The translations under genes were made by a program, and so were the position numbers. A stretch of 64,000 nt of DNA from Lepas anatifera (taxonomy: Eukaryota; Arthropoda; Thecostraca; Lepadidae): NCBI GenBank assembly GCA_034440635.1, contig JAOTON010001685.1, positions 648,501-712,500 on the forward strand, read 5' to 3'. The notes below the pieces were generated by a model. It searched no databases and was not told where the DNA came from. It was given only the letters and a program-made list of their open reading frames with translations. This document shows, piece by piece, positions 1-64,000 of the stretch (within the stretch, counting starts at the first letter, position 1; every line of letters begins with the position of its first letter).

Positions 1-154
1 ATTTAGACACCATGGGAGCTAAATTGGCTCCACCGCCACGAGTAAAGCCGGTCAGTCACCTTTTTTCGCTTTGTGGGATCAGTACCACCACTGTGCTCTC
101 CTGTGTCTCCATCTTCACCCTGCTTCTCACCTGTTCACCCCTGTGCCACCACAG

Positions 155-52513
<52,359 letters not shown>

Positions 52514-52711
52514 GTGAGGGCCGGACAGCTGCGCGGTGCGCAGGATTCAACCATACACGTATATTTGCACTACGGCGGTACATGAAACATACAAGACCCT
52601 AAAAACAAGCCCCGGCCGACTGAGGTGGACAAATACAATTATAAACGGAGGAGCCGAGCCCCGAACCCGTGACCGCCGACGGCGCGAGCGCTCTAAATTA
52701 CGCCCAGACGG

Positions 52712-52809
52712 GCACGGGCTCGGAGCCCGGCAGACGTCTACCGGCCGATTCCGTGAAATAGCACGGGCTCGGTGCCCGGCAGACGTCTACCGGCCGATTC
52801 CGTGAAATA
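52712..52809. repeat. 49-bp tandem duplication
   Basis: Two copies (52712-52760 and 52761-52809) differing at one base, beginning gcacgggctcgg and ending ccgattccgtgaaata. The unit itself contains a palindrome-like gggctcggagccc. Confidence 0.9.
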
Positions 52810-52886
52810 ATAAATCAGGATGATGAACGTATGAGCCGGACAAAAAGCACAATTAAAACGTGAGCGAAAACAAATAAACATTGATC

Positions 52887-53221
52887 TATGGCCTACAGTG
52901 CGCAGACACCGCCAATGAGAGCAGCCTCCCCTCTCCGGCACCCGTGGCGCCAGCCACACCCTCACTGTCCCCAGACTCCCGGTCCCCCGCAAAGTCCGGT
53001 TCCCCGCCATCCGCCCCGACGTCCGGGATGCCGGGGATGTCCCTGGTCAGGTCCGCCTCGGTGCGGGTGCCGCTGACGAAGGCGTCCATCACCGTAGCAG
53101 ACGCAGGCGCGAGACATCGTGGGCCGCTCCTCGAGCAGCTGTTTGGAACCGACCGAGGTTGTCGGTGAGGCTGCGCCGTTTGGCGCGCGACTCGAAGGTA
53201 AGCCGGTGGGCCGGTCGACAA
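52887..53221 (-). other. GC-rich coding-like island, strand uncertain
   Basis: On the minus strand one frame reads SRAKRRSLTDNLGRFQTAAR and stops near 53090. Another frame reads MDAFVSGTRTEADLTRDIPG and stops near 52887. On the plus strand the same DNA has an acceptor-like gtagcag before 53101 and a donor CTCGAAG/gtaagc near 53198. Neither reading resembles the expected next midasin exon. It may be part of a nested gene; I cannot identify it. Confidence 0.3.
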
Positions 53222-55300
53222 GCGGGTGCTGATTCATTTCGTGATCGGAAGGTTGCGGTATTCAATCTAAACAGTGATGGAGTGGTGCTGGGTGGCTCGA
53301 AGTGGTCACCCGTAGGCAGTATTCTAAACCATCGCCTACCCCAGGGGCATGTGTAGTGCAGATCCCCTCCCCAAAGTTTTATTTACACAAAGGGAAAATG
53401 CTGAGCTGTACCATTGTGAACTTATTTTCCGTGCTCCGGAGTGTTTTTGGAAGACAATTATGTCCTGCGTGAGATTGCACTCCATCCGCTCTTTGAATTC
53501 AGAAGTTTTTCCAAACGTCTTCAACCCAGAAAAAAGTGGGACTGGCATTGCAAGTGCAGTTGCAGGTTGTCCCCAGAGATGTCCCAGTATGCGTCGGCCG
53601 CAGTTCGGTAGTAAACAAGACATTGCCATAAAACGACTCCATTCTACACCCCAAAACCTAGCCAGGCAGAGTCCAACTTACCGAATACTCCATGCCAGTA
53701 TTGGGGTATTGCTCCTGGTATTTCCTAACATTCAGGTCTTCAGCTGACCAGTGTACTGCTGAATAGCCTGTTAGCCTCCGGGCCAGTAATTCTCCACCGA
53801 TGGGCATTTATGTACCACAGGATGATTTATGTATGCTGATGAAATGGCTAGATCATTGGAATGAATGGTTGCAAACAGACCAATGAAAGCCTGGTGTGCG
53901 GTGGGAGCTGGCAGAGTCGTATTTTTACACGAACGAGAAACACGAGCAAGTTTTGTAGTTTATATTTAGAAGTAGGAAATTCTCCTCTACCCCATATTCT
54001 ACGAGTATAGAGGCAGTTTCATTTTTGTCCAAGGCAAGCATTTGAAACCCAGCTAGTCTGGAATATTATCAGGGTGGGTCTGGAAAGCTGTGGCAGTCGA
54101 ATTTCCAAGAACATCCTTGCCGACAACGAACCCTTATGCGAGACTTCCCTGGTCAGATATGGTCCTCGTGAAACCTGTATCATGGGTCCTTGGCTGTGGC
54201 CTAGCTTATTATGGACTGGATACCCAGGCGGCAAGCGGTAACGATCAGCCAGTGGGAGAACTCGCCAGCTGGGCGAGTGCCACCGACAGCTGGTATCCTC
54301 CAGAGGAACGCGGTAAAGGCCCAGCTGCTGAAGCGCCTAAAACACGAACGCACCCGAGATAGTGCGGTGTTCGCACGGTGAACACGGCGTGTGTGTGTGT
54401 GTGCGTGGCACTGCTCCGGACCTGTGCGGTGCCAATGGCCGGTCTCTGCCCCGGATCAGCGTGGTCTGCGGTCAGCTGTCGCTCCGGCACCGCTGAGACT
54501 GAGCTGTCTGGCCCTGGTGCGGTGGCGGGGCGGGGCGTGGCGTGCCACACCGCTGTGAAGACGAAACGAAGCGGGCCCTGCGGCGCCGCACACACCGGGG
54601 AATTGGGTCCGCAGATGGGCGGGCCCGATTGCCGTATCCTATGACTAATGGTGCCGTGCTGTTGCGGTCCGCTGAATTTATTGAGGTTAGGCCCCGATAT
54701 ATTTATCATGAATCCACTGCGGCCGCATTCTTCTGGCGCGGGGTGATCGAGCTGCCTTTTGTGGCCGATACAGACACTGTTTCCGCGGGAAGTGGCATCG
54801 TTTTGTACATGACCTCGGGGCGCCCACTCCATCTGCCCAGCATCGGTCACCTCCCATTGGCCTCATCGGCCAGTAAAGCTGCTGTTTTTTGTCGCTCGGC
54901 CGAGGTCGACTCTGACTGCCTTACAGAAAACAGTTGGTATCGGTCTTTCTCTCTCTCCCTCTCCCTCTCTCTCTCTCGCTCTCGCTCTCTCTCTCTCGCT
55001 CTTGTTTCTCTCTCTCTCTTCCCCCTCTTTCTCACATCCACATTATCATGCTCCCGATCTCGTATGCGATCGTTAGCCTAATCCGGTATCCTGCACGTAG
55101 AATAAGAGAACTAACACGGCACAAATACCGTTTTACTTTGATTATCTACTTTCATGCGGTCCAAACGTTGCTGCTTTGACTTCCCACGATCGTTAACTTA
55201 ACGATGCGAAATGAAAAAGTGTTTTAAGTGCTATGTCGACGGACCAACCCTTAACCTAAAGATCGGTCACCGCAAAGCCTCAGGTTAAACACGCCAATTT
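53222..55300. other. Intronic sequence
   Basis: GC-rich stretch 54370-54660 without convincing ORFs and a CT-rich microsatellite at 54947-55033. No MDN1 exon recognised. Confidence 0.4.
54947..55033. repeat. CT-rich microsatellite
   Basis: Imperfect CT/CCCT/CGCT tract on the plus strand. Confidence 0.85.
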
Positions 55301-55329
55301 CTCGATCTAACCGGGGGTAAGCCGTCCGT

Positions 55330-55925
55330 TCTCTGCTGCGGGCTGTCTAACAATCTGGCAGTATCTACTGGCACTGTCGCTTGTTCCAGCTGGACCGGGG
55401 TTTATGTCTTGGACTTGTTTAAAGTTCCTGCCAGTGACCTGAAAGCTGAATTTGACGAGCTCCTGAAGGTAGAATGGCAGGCCAGGTGGGATGCAGAACC
55501 AAGCTGCACACTTAAACGTCTGCGGTGTAGAATAGGGAAGTGGGAGTCCAGTAATCGGAGGAACAGACAAGAGGAAGTATCATTAACTAGGCTGCGAATA
55601 GGCCACACATATGCAACGCATGCTCATTATTTGTGTGGCTCCGACCCAAACCTCTGCTCTCACTGTGGAAACCGGCTGACCATGGAACATGTGCTCGATG
55701 CTGCCGCTGGCTGCGAACAGATTCGTAGAATCCGCACCAGGTTCTTCCCACCAACACCGTTGAATGACTTGCTCGGTGACAGTGCAGCTGTAGACATCCG
55801 TAGCATCCTACAGTTTTTAAAATACATCAAGTTCCAGATCATCTACAACGCACGTTAATCCAGCCTTACATGTAGACATGCTCTACTACTTCATTACACT
55901 TCTTTAGTTATTATTATTATTATTA
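55330..55925 (+). mobile_element. LINE 3' end, remnant 3 (I/Loa-like), with (TTA)n tail
   Basis: The ORF piece 55409-55858 reads EVSLTRLRIGHTYATHAHYL and CSHCGNRLTMEHVLDAAAGC. This is the C-terminal Cys-His knuckle that follows RNase H in I-type LINEs. The stop is at 55856-55858, followed by a short 3' UTR and a TTA microsatellite (55909-55925), the usual 3' terminus of such elements. Everything upstream is truncated. Confidence 0.85.
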
Positions 55926-58900
55926 CACACCCTTAGTCCTAACACACCCAGCAGCGCACTGGAAATGATTTAATTAGATAACGATGGGCACATATAGCCT
56001 TAGAAGCTGACGTGCCCTAAAACCCCAATCATCATCGGACTTGTGGTGCGGTAAGTGTTACATTGAAGACTAGGTTCTCTTTCGGGGTGCGTGATGAACG
56101 GGGGTTCCAGAAATGGTTGCAATGTCCTCCCGGTCCTCTGGGCTGATGGTAGACAATGGGGTGGGTACGCATGCTCTGATTAGAGGGCACAGTCCGAGGA
56201 GATATCCACGGTTAGGTACCTGGCGCACTTAAGCCGACTGTGACAGAGAATACTCGCGTTCGGTGCTCTCCCTTTCGCGACGCTCTGGTGGGAGAGCCGC
56301 AGCGAAGGAGATCTTGTTATCCTGGATTCTTACAGGCGGAACATCATGCAGCTATCGGTCCGTGAGTTTATGAGTCTGTTCGGCGGGCGAGTAGCATAGC
56401 CTTTCAGCCACCCTAGTACCCAGGCCAGTGGAACTGGGGCCACAACCGAGAATTGTCTTCAGACCGATGTGATGGAGAATTCTGCTGCATACGCCGCAAC
56501 ACCGCAGCCGGGTGGTCAGCGCAGGGAGACGGCTAATACGAGCGCCGAAGTAGGTATCCTCGAGCGAGTTAAGATGACACCGCGCGCAGCACCACCACAG
56601 GACCTTCCGAGAACGGTGCTGGGGCTAACGTTTGTGGGTGGGTGCCAGTTCCTGACTATGCGGCCGCCGTCCAAACAGGAGAGACGCAGGTCGAAGTGCA
56701 GAAGCTTGGATCGGAGCGCTCTGCCTCAGGGCCCGCCAAAGGGCGCAGCTCAGCTCGTCAGCTAACTCCTTTGGATGACGACGCGTCATTTATATCACTG
56801 CCAAGCTGCCTACCGCCGCCACCCACACAGACACCACCTGTGAAAATAAGTCAAAGATTCCTCGACTGCAGAGTCGAGTGAGAGGAAGCAAAGGTTGTCC
56901 TCCCCTTGTTCAGGCTTCGAGAGGACATCTTCCAGCTCGCTGCAAAACCACAGTCCGATTTTTCCCAGTTTTGGCTGAAATCCGGAAATTTTTGGAGGGA
57001 AACTAAGGGGGATTAGCCCTACTGCCTCCGTATACTCCGACTCACATGCACCACCAAAATTTCAACTCCGAGTTTTAGTCAGAACAGTATTAACTCCATC
57101 AATGTGTTAAGCACTGAAAACCTGTCCTTCCCCTGGTATGCGACCAGTTCAGTGCACTCCGAGCTCATGTGTGTGCAGCGAGACAAAGAGTTACATTTGG
57201 ATCACTGGGTGATAAATGCTTTGGGTCCAATGTCATAAGGTCACAACCCGTCACAGGGCGACATGGTCTCACGTGATCGCTGTAGGACTTCCGACACTCA
57301 CTTGTTGGAATCCACGCAGGGCGCGGCGATCGTTTGCACTGATGGCGGCGTCAGACCCCTCAGGAGGCGATTAAAGCTGGGCTGAACGGAGAGGCCGCAA
57401 CATTACGAACTGCCGATGATTGCTCAGTCCGTACTTTCGCCAGCGCTGTATACAACCTTATACCTCATACACCCCGCTTCTGGTCAGTGCTGATGACGAT
57501 GCTTAGAGTTTAAGGCAGAGCAGCTGCAGAGGCTATACGAGCCCGTATTCTGGTCTGTGCCGTTCTGCCAGCTCCGTTCTGAAACTGCTCTGACCTGTTC
57601 TCTGTAGGACCTGCCATGCAGTTATAGCACGGGCAGCAGCTTTACAGAGAGATAGTTTCTCCGTTTCGTCATATATCTATGGTTGTTCGTTTAAAATACT
57701 TTTCCAATGACTGCCGCTTTGCTAAGAAACTTAAATGTATACCCCTGATTTATGCTGCAGCACGTTTTCAATCCTGGTGGAATTGAAAGAGCAATCCAAC
57801 GGGGAGCGAATAAAAAACGGCTCGACCAAACGCAATTCAAAACTATCCCAATTAAAAACTAATTGACGATCGTTCAAAACAGTGATGCGATTAAGCGACT
57901 CAAACTATGTGAAGTGCAAACTGATGAAACTCAGATCCTCTGCTTTAGGTATCTCTTCGCGTAAATCATTTTCAAGAATACTTTTTTGCTATCGCACTTT
58001 AGTTTTCATGCCCAGAGTCTGTCACCAGTCTTGGTTTCATTCGCATTTGTTTATTTGTTTCACCCCCAACAGGTCCTGCGCTCATTTACTGTGGACAGAA
58101 TTGAGTTCGGGTGGGCTGTTCAAGCGATCCCACAGGGTTTGTCAGAGCATGGTGAGTGAGTGAATATTTTATTTAGTCTTGGAATTTAAAGAAAACTTCA
58201 TTTTTTGACTCGACCAGTAAGAAACCCTTGATGTATGCAATACAGCTCTCTAATCCATAGGGAAGGTGGTTACCGGGTTCAGCAGAAAACAGCCTTGTTC
58301 ATTCACATATCTATACAATTTTCTGTAGCGTACTTTCTTGGCTTTACAATATGCTTCCATTCCATCCCTCCTGAATTCGCTACCACGCGCGAGGGAGCTG
58401 CTATTGCTGCGACAGAAGCAGTGGAAGCCGAAATAGCCATTGATAATCACCCGGGCTCTGAAATAGTCTGAGGAAAATACCTTTGAGCTAACATAAATTT
58501 GCCGCGAAAGGCTTGCGATAAAGTTTATTCTCGAAATGCCCTACACACTATGCTAATTTGACGCTTTCAGCATGATGATGTTTATTAATGGTGGGTTAAT
58601 CTCTGCGAGCCTAGTGGATTAAACAAATTGCGGGGTAATTGATGTCAGCAGGTTATTTTTCATGCTCATTTTTGTAAGAATCAGCCAAAAAACTAGAGAA
58701 AGCTGAAATTGATTTCTCTGGGCAATCCTACTGAGCATCAAACGGTAGGCTATACGGCAGGCGCACGTTCTTACTGTTTGTAAGCGTTAGCTTGGTTGTT
58801 CAAGGCAGGTTCTAAAATAATAATATCGTGCCTAAGTTTCTTCAGTTTCGTTGCATGTTTGTGCTATAATACTCCCGATGGGAATGGCCGCCCATCGCTT

Positions 58901-61900
58901 TCAGCCGTGAACATGTTCCCGTTCGAGATTTGGAGCTGTTGGTCATAATGTTTGGACATGTGGCCCCGTTTGTCGTGGGCGTTTCATTGTCCCTATATTC
59001 TCGGGGAGCGCTGTTAATTTTTTTATTAATATTTTTGAAATCTTCCGTAGTGCAATTGCTATTTTTCTATGATCGGTGTGAACAGACTATTCGCCACACT
59101 GACAACTCACAAGGAATATGACGGTGGAAGACTTGTATGTGTTCAAATAACACCACTTGAAATGATCTGAACGTATTTTTCTGATTTTCAAAAATATTTT
59201 TCAGATTCCATTGCAGGAAAGGCTGAGATTAAGTAGGTCATTGCCATGTTTACGTTATTTTGATCGCAAAAGATATGTGCCCAATATAAGAAGCATTCGC
59301 AGTGTTTAGTCTGACTACTGAACTTTCGACGTGTGGGATTTACAATTTTGCACTGGGCACTTTACTGAACTTGACGCAATAACTGAGAGCGCTGCAGCTA
59401 GAGGAGCTTCTGCTGATGGGGTGAAAATACTATACATTTATAGTCTGTGCTGTGAATTTCGTTCTGGCGTCATTTCATCTTCTAACGGGCACGTAGATTC
59501 AACACCATTTTGTGTTCATAAGTCAAGTTTTATAAGAAATCAGCCCATACTAAATCCGTGCCATTACCGATGGCGGTGGCGGATCCAGGACTTCGTTTGG
59601 GGGGAGGGGGCTCGGGCCGCCAGCGCCATTGCCTCGGATCAACCTCCGGATATGCATTTATTATAAGCACTCTGACGTTTCGTGGGAGGGGAAGGGACTC
59701 GTGCCTCCTTCGCCACCTTTTGTATCTGCTACTTACCACTGCTGCTAGAAAAGTCAGAGGGATCACCGGGCAATGTATCGAAGGTTAAACCGGTTGGCAG
59801 ACGGATTTTCAGCATCGACGCGATAAGCCCATCACTACCACATTGGACGGAACGCACCGTTCTAGATTGCTTTCTGGGAGTTTCTAAGATCCCAGGCTTA
59901 CCACTAGCCGGAAGAGCCCGCAAGACCTTGTGTGACCTGAATAAAGGGTCGAAGGCAATTACGCCCTCGGTAGTGCATGTGCCTTTGAATGATAAGGACA
60001 CAGCAAGATGAACGGAGTCTCCTACCTACCAAGGAGGCGGTCAATTGAAATGGCGGTATATAGACAGAGCCCCTACAGCCGCCTAGCCCCCATTTGAACA
60101 GTTTACAAGAGATGACTGTTATATTCTGGTATGCCCCATTGAGCTCAATGGTTAGAGAAAATATTTGTTCATTTGTATAACAATGTTACCTTTGTTCTAT
60201 AAGTATCAAAGGGTCTAGTCACCCCGTTAGTATGCAGGCTGCATTAAATTGGCTCACCGGGGTATGACAAATTACAACGGCAGTGCAGGTTAATAGGCAA
60301 CGTGAAACCGGCACTATCGCTGATGAGGGGCGCCTGTGGTTATACAAACTCGGCACGGGGTCCGCCACAGCGGTAAGGCGCACCCGAACCCAACGCCGGG
60401 TCCCGCCGGCCGGGAACTGGGCTGCGGCTTCTGCGGTACCCGGCCCGGCGCGGGCTGCGGGGCTCCCCTCAGAGAGCCGGCTGTTGGAAGGCGTCATTGT
60501 TGGCCGATGCCAGGTGTAGGGAAGTTGAAGAAGAGAACAACACGTGCATTTAGGTCTACGACGGCCACGATGCTCGGATAGTTCATATGGACCGTTTTGG
60601 TCAGTTCACCGTGGCTTACGTCATATTTTTGAAAGCAAGCCTGCATTTTAAGAGCAAATCCTCAGGGTACCTTTGTGTTATTTTTTTTTTGAAAGCAAGC
60701 CTGCATTTTAAGAGCAATATCTCTACAGGGTAGTCTGAATGAAATGGAGCAACTTTATTTGGGGGCTGCCGCATCTGGCGTAGGATCATGGCAGCTTATG
60801 CTGGTCCAATGAACCATAAAACGGTAACGGACTTTAAACTGACCAGTATTGAAAACCGATGCGAGTTTTCCTGCCCTCGTTCGTATGACTGGGACTGGTT
60901 CCAATAACTACTTTCATAAGAACGTATGCAGAGGCTCGTCGGCATTTAAACTTGCATCAGTGGTGAGATGATCGGTCTCACCACTGGGTGCGCCGCCTGT
61001 TTTCTGAGGCTCCCGATCATTCTACCACTTCATTTGGGTTATAATTTCCGCAAGCGATTTTATTACGGCCGTGGCCAACGTAACTAACGTGAACGTGGGA
61101 CTGGTGCTTCATCGCATGTATTTCCACTTAAATGTCCTGGTTTTGAGGTGGTCTTTTTATACGTGACATTTGAGACATGAAACACGCCGTTTCGCAGTTT
61201 GATAGTGCACTCGTGCGTACATTCCTCCATTCAGCGCAGTGCGGGTCTCCTGTATGGCCACTGACCCGTTGTAGGTTCGTGTTATGGGAAAGAAACAGCT
61301 TTGTTGAGACATCGACTCCGCCCGACCAGCAGCCGTCAGCGTCTCCGTCGCACATAGGCCCTAAATGCCTCCGTCCGTGGCCAGTATTACGAAAATGCAA
61401 CTTTTTCTAAATCATTTCCTGAGCACATATACTGATAGAGAATTCTTTCACTGCACTTGAAACAGGCATGGAAAACACAAACCGTGCTCTGGAAGTCTTT
61501 GTAGAGTTGCTTGAAGTAAGCACTCGGGTGCGCCATCCGCGGACCAGAGATCTGCAGCGAAAACTACGTACATTTCATTATGCTTAAAATCGACCATGAA
61601 AGCAAGAACAGGTCAAAGTATGGCAATACCATTGTTGTGTGAGCCCTTTGCAATGGGTTTTGGTATAAAATAATGCAAAAATAGTTTTGACAACTATTTT
61701 ATAGACCATTCTCTCAGTATACTGCATATCTAAAAAACTGTTCGATTTACAAATACAAAGAGAGGGATTTAAAACTTGGCCAGCATCGGCCCAGCATAAG
61801 ACTACCATCAAACGATTCCCCAGGATGTGCTCTACAAGGGCAAGTCAAAATATCTTGCGTCCACTTGCAGCCCCGTGCTCTAGATGACATATAATAACTC

Positions 61901-62669
61901 AGGTTGTGGCTCCAACCAGGCCGCTGCGGTGCTAACGCAACGCCGTGGGTTACCGAATAGAGGCATGGACCGGCCAAGAATAAGCAATATGAGTGGACTA
62001 TCAGAGAACGATGCTTTAAGAAATGCCGAGAAGTGCTGAAATTAGTTTATACAATTTCAAAGCACTATAACCGTCTAAATTTGTGTATTGACTGCTGTGT
62101 TGACTGTTATCCAAATACCCGGAGGGACTGCTGACAACGAACCATTTATTGCATGAGAAATGTTCCTGCTAGGTATGTCAATCTCGGGATTGGGATCCGG
62201 CTATTTTCAAAAAGCCACAATCACGGGATTAAGCCTCTCGTGATCCCAGGATTCAGACATTTATTATAACACCTTCAAGCAATGCCGGGACAGCAAAAAA
62301 CGATACCTAAGAATCCTGTTTTGCTGCATATCACACGTTAAACCACATATGGTGAATACCAGTTATACCTTTTCATCCAATTGAACGGTCGCCGCAACCA
62401 TCGGAGTTCCGAGGTGTCCTAGGGATCCAATCGGGAATCGAATTTCCTCGCCGTTCCCACTGTCACGAGCTGTTGCAAGATGACGCTCGGGCTGCTCAGG
62501 TGACCTACGACCTACGTCCCATAGTTGGCGATACCGCGATATCATATGTAGCGGAGGGTGGGCGGGGGGGGGAGAAACGTACTGACCTTCACGGACTGAT
62601 ATTTTGATATGCCTTGTTGAGGAAACACAAGGTAGGGATATATTCTACCCCTTTCTTCTACTCTGCGTG
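55926..62669. other. Intronic or unannotated sequence with few features
   Basis: No MDN1 exon, RNA gene or known domain found. Two overlapping ORFs at 56469-56881 are GC-rich but unrecognised. A GGATCCAGG-containing transposon-end-like sequence is at 59575-59620 without a partner. A 30-base direct repeat occurs at 60628-60658 and 60688-60718. Confidence 0.4.
60628..60718. repeat. Short direct repeat, 60-base spacing
   Basis: ttgaaagcaagcctgcattt followed by taagagcaa occurs twice, 60 bases apart. Probably a local duplication. Confidence 0.85.
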
Positions 62670-62673
62670 TTAA

Positions 62674-63538
62674 CACGCGCACTGGAGGGGCCTCGGATAC
62701 TCTCCCAACTATTTTTTTCCGGGATGACCGGAGAACCACTCGTAGCCAAAACACGGGAATCGGTCGCATTTGAGCGAATTTAACAGCGCGTCGAATAGTG
62801 AAATAATTTTGAAAATTTGTCGAAAACTGTTTGATCTATAGGCTTCTAAAGTCAGAACTACATTTTGAAATCGCCGCGACCGCGCAGTCGAACCGGTTTG
62901 CTTGCATTGGAGACCAATTGGTGACGTCACAGTGTCATATAGACGGGATGATATGTCAAGGTCACCTCACGTGAAGGTCGAGGTCAAAGTTCAAAGTCAT
63001 ACTAGCAATTTCAAGGTCAGTGACCCCGGTGCTTTACGTGTCCCAGTCTGACGTATATTATGCTATGACATCATAGTAAAAGTAACCCAGATGTAAGTTC
63101 AAGGTCAAAGGTCAAGGTTAAAGATCATGGGTAAAGGTCAATCCTCCTTTCCAGCACAAGGTTTGCTATATTGCTACTTTAAGTGTGCATAATAGGGAAT
63201 ATACCATATTGTGACGTCATAGGTCGATGACCTTGAATGACCTAGACCTCAAAAATGAAGGAAAGATTCTTTGCGACACAACCTCTATGACTGTGGTCCG
63301 GCTTTAGCTTACTCCCGGCTTTTTCCACGCATTATAAGGGCATTTCCCAACAGGTCCCAAGCATGGCCAAAATTTGACCTTTATGACCTCGTTTGACCAT
63401 GGCAATATAGACCTAGGTCAATGAAAATTATTTATGATGTAGATCACCATAGCCCCCACCCACTCCCCAATCGGCATTTCTTAAGCCTCTAAGCTTCCGA
63501 TATCTCAGGGGGCTTACCGGCCCCCCATCCTGAGCGCG
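62674..63538. mobile_element. TTAA-flanked AGGTCA-rich element, 865 bp
   Basis: TTAA at 62670-62673 and 63539-63542. Inverted ends are CACGCGCACTGGAGGGGCC and, on the other strand, CGCGCTCAGGATGGGGGGCC. The interior contains a dense run of GTCAAGGTCA-type motifs between 62950 and 63140 and more to 63420. The end sequence CACGCG and the TTAA borders link it with the 2.8 kb element at 1877. No transposase is encoded. Confidence 0.68.
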
Positions 63539-63542
63539 TTAA

Positions 63543-64000
63543 TGTCGGACCCCTCTCCAGTGTGGTTGTTAATAATCACTCGAATACCGGTTATAATAGA
63601 ACATTCCCATGCAGAAAAGGTGTTACAATTATACCTAAAAGCTGGCTTAGAAAGAAAAACCAAGCTCAAATACACATTTATGATGCCTCCCGTTTTGTTG
63701 TTCGTGGTGACGCTTATGAATTTATGGCAGACCAAGATTGCTGTATCGTTGTTCATGGATTACATGTTTATTGTTTGCAGTGTTTCAAACTACAATTCGG
63801 TCACAATTCATGGCGCCACGACAACATCTGCAAAATATTTTACGGACACCTTGGGCTGGATTAAGTTGCTCCAAATGCCCCTCTTTTCACTGTCCTGATT
63901 ACGCCCATGTAAAATAAAACCTATATGTCGAATGCAAGTTTTATGCACTGTTCAATTATCTGTCAAATGAGCTCCTTTGTCCAAAAATCGGGGGGAATTT
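63543..64000. other. Sequence to window end, unidentified
   Basis: Overlapping plus-strand ORFs of about 100 codons (63542-63898) show no recognisable motif. Nothing else seen. Confidence 0.3.

Noticed and set aside
59575..59640. A fourth GGATCCAGG-ended transposon
   Set aside because: One end-like sequence is visible, but no opposite end or target duplication could be found.
52514..64000. The next MDN1 exon (AAA5 lid)
   Set aside because: I looked for the expected VFVDPL and NLRDLFRW-type blocks in all plus frames and did not find them. The intron probably continues beyond the window.

Overview
The window is eukaryotic, almost certainly an invertebrate animal. Short GC-rich exons with GT/AG borders are scattered through long introns full of LINE and SINE retrotransposons, small DNA transposons and satellite arrays. 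LINE remnants with a fused RNase H and a C-terminal CCHC-like knuckle, together with the exon composition, suggest an arthropod such as a crustacean. That is inference; nothing here fixes the species.

One gene dominates: MDN1 (midasin/Rea1), the giant AAA+ ATPase that remodels pre-60S ribosomes. Twenty-three plus-strand exons can be placed between 155 and 52513 (about 3.8 kb of coding sequence, about 1,270 residues). They run from just before AAA2 to the end of AAA5. Walker A motifs of AAA2 (exon 2), AAA3 (exon 9), AAA4 (exon 15) and AAA5 (exon 21) and Walker B motifs (exons 5, 10, 16 and 22/23) appear in family order. The 5' part of the gene, AAA6 and the long C-terminal half lie outside. 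Codon phase is kept across every junction except exon 17/18, where one base seems to be missing.

Layout: 1-740, first two exons. 741-13446, a 12.7 kb intron with a tRNA-derived SINE, a 0.6 kb interspersed repeat, a 2.8 kb TTAA-flanked element inserted in that repeat, and three small transposons with 8-bp target duplications. 13447-37250, twenty exons (3-22), most introns carrying a minisatellite against the 3' splice site; also an antisense LINE at 18.6-20.7 kb and an uninterrupted 1.6 kb (TG)n tract. 37251-52315, a 15 kb intron that splits the AAA5 Walker B motif, holding a SINE apparently interrupted by two LINE remnants, an unidentified antisense ORF, and a 4 kb 27-bp satellite. 52514-64000, the start of the next intron (at least 11.5 kb), with a LINE 3' end and a second TTAA element, but no recognisable next exon.

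The most unusual feature is that in at least six MDN1 introns the repeat unit contains the intron's own 3' splice site plus the first 7-16 bases of the following exon. The real acceptor is then the last of a ladder of look-alikes. In one case (before AAA3) the unit is 30 bp, so the reading frame stays open through the array into the exon. No prokaryotic system, CRISPR array or operon is present.
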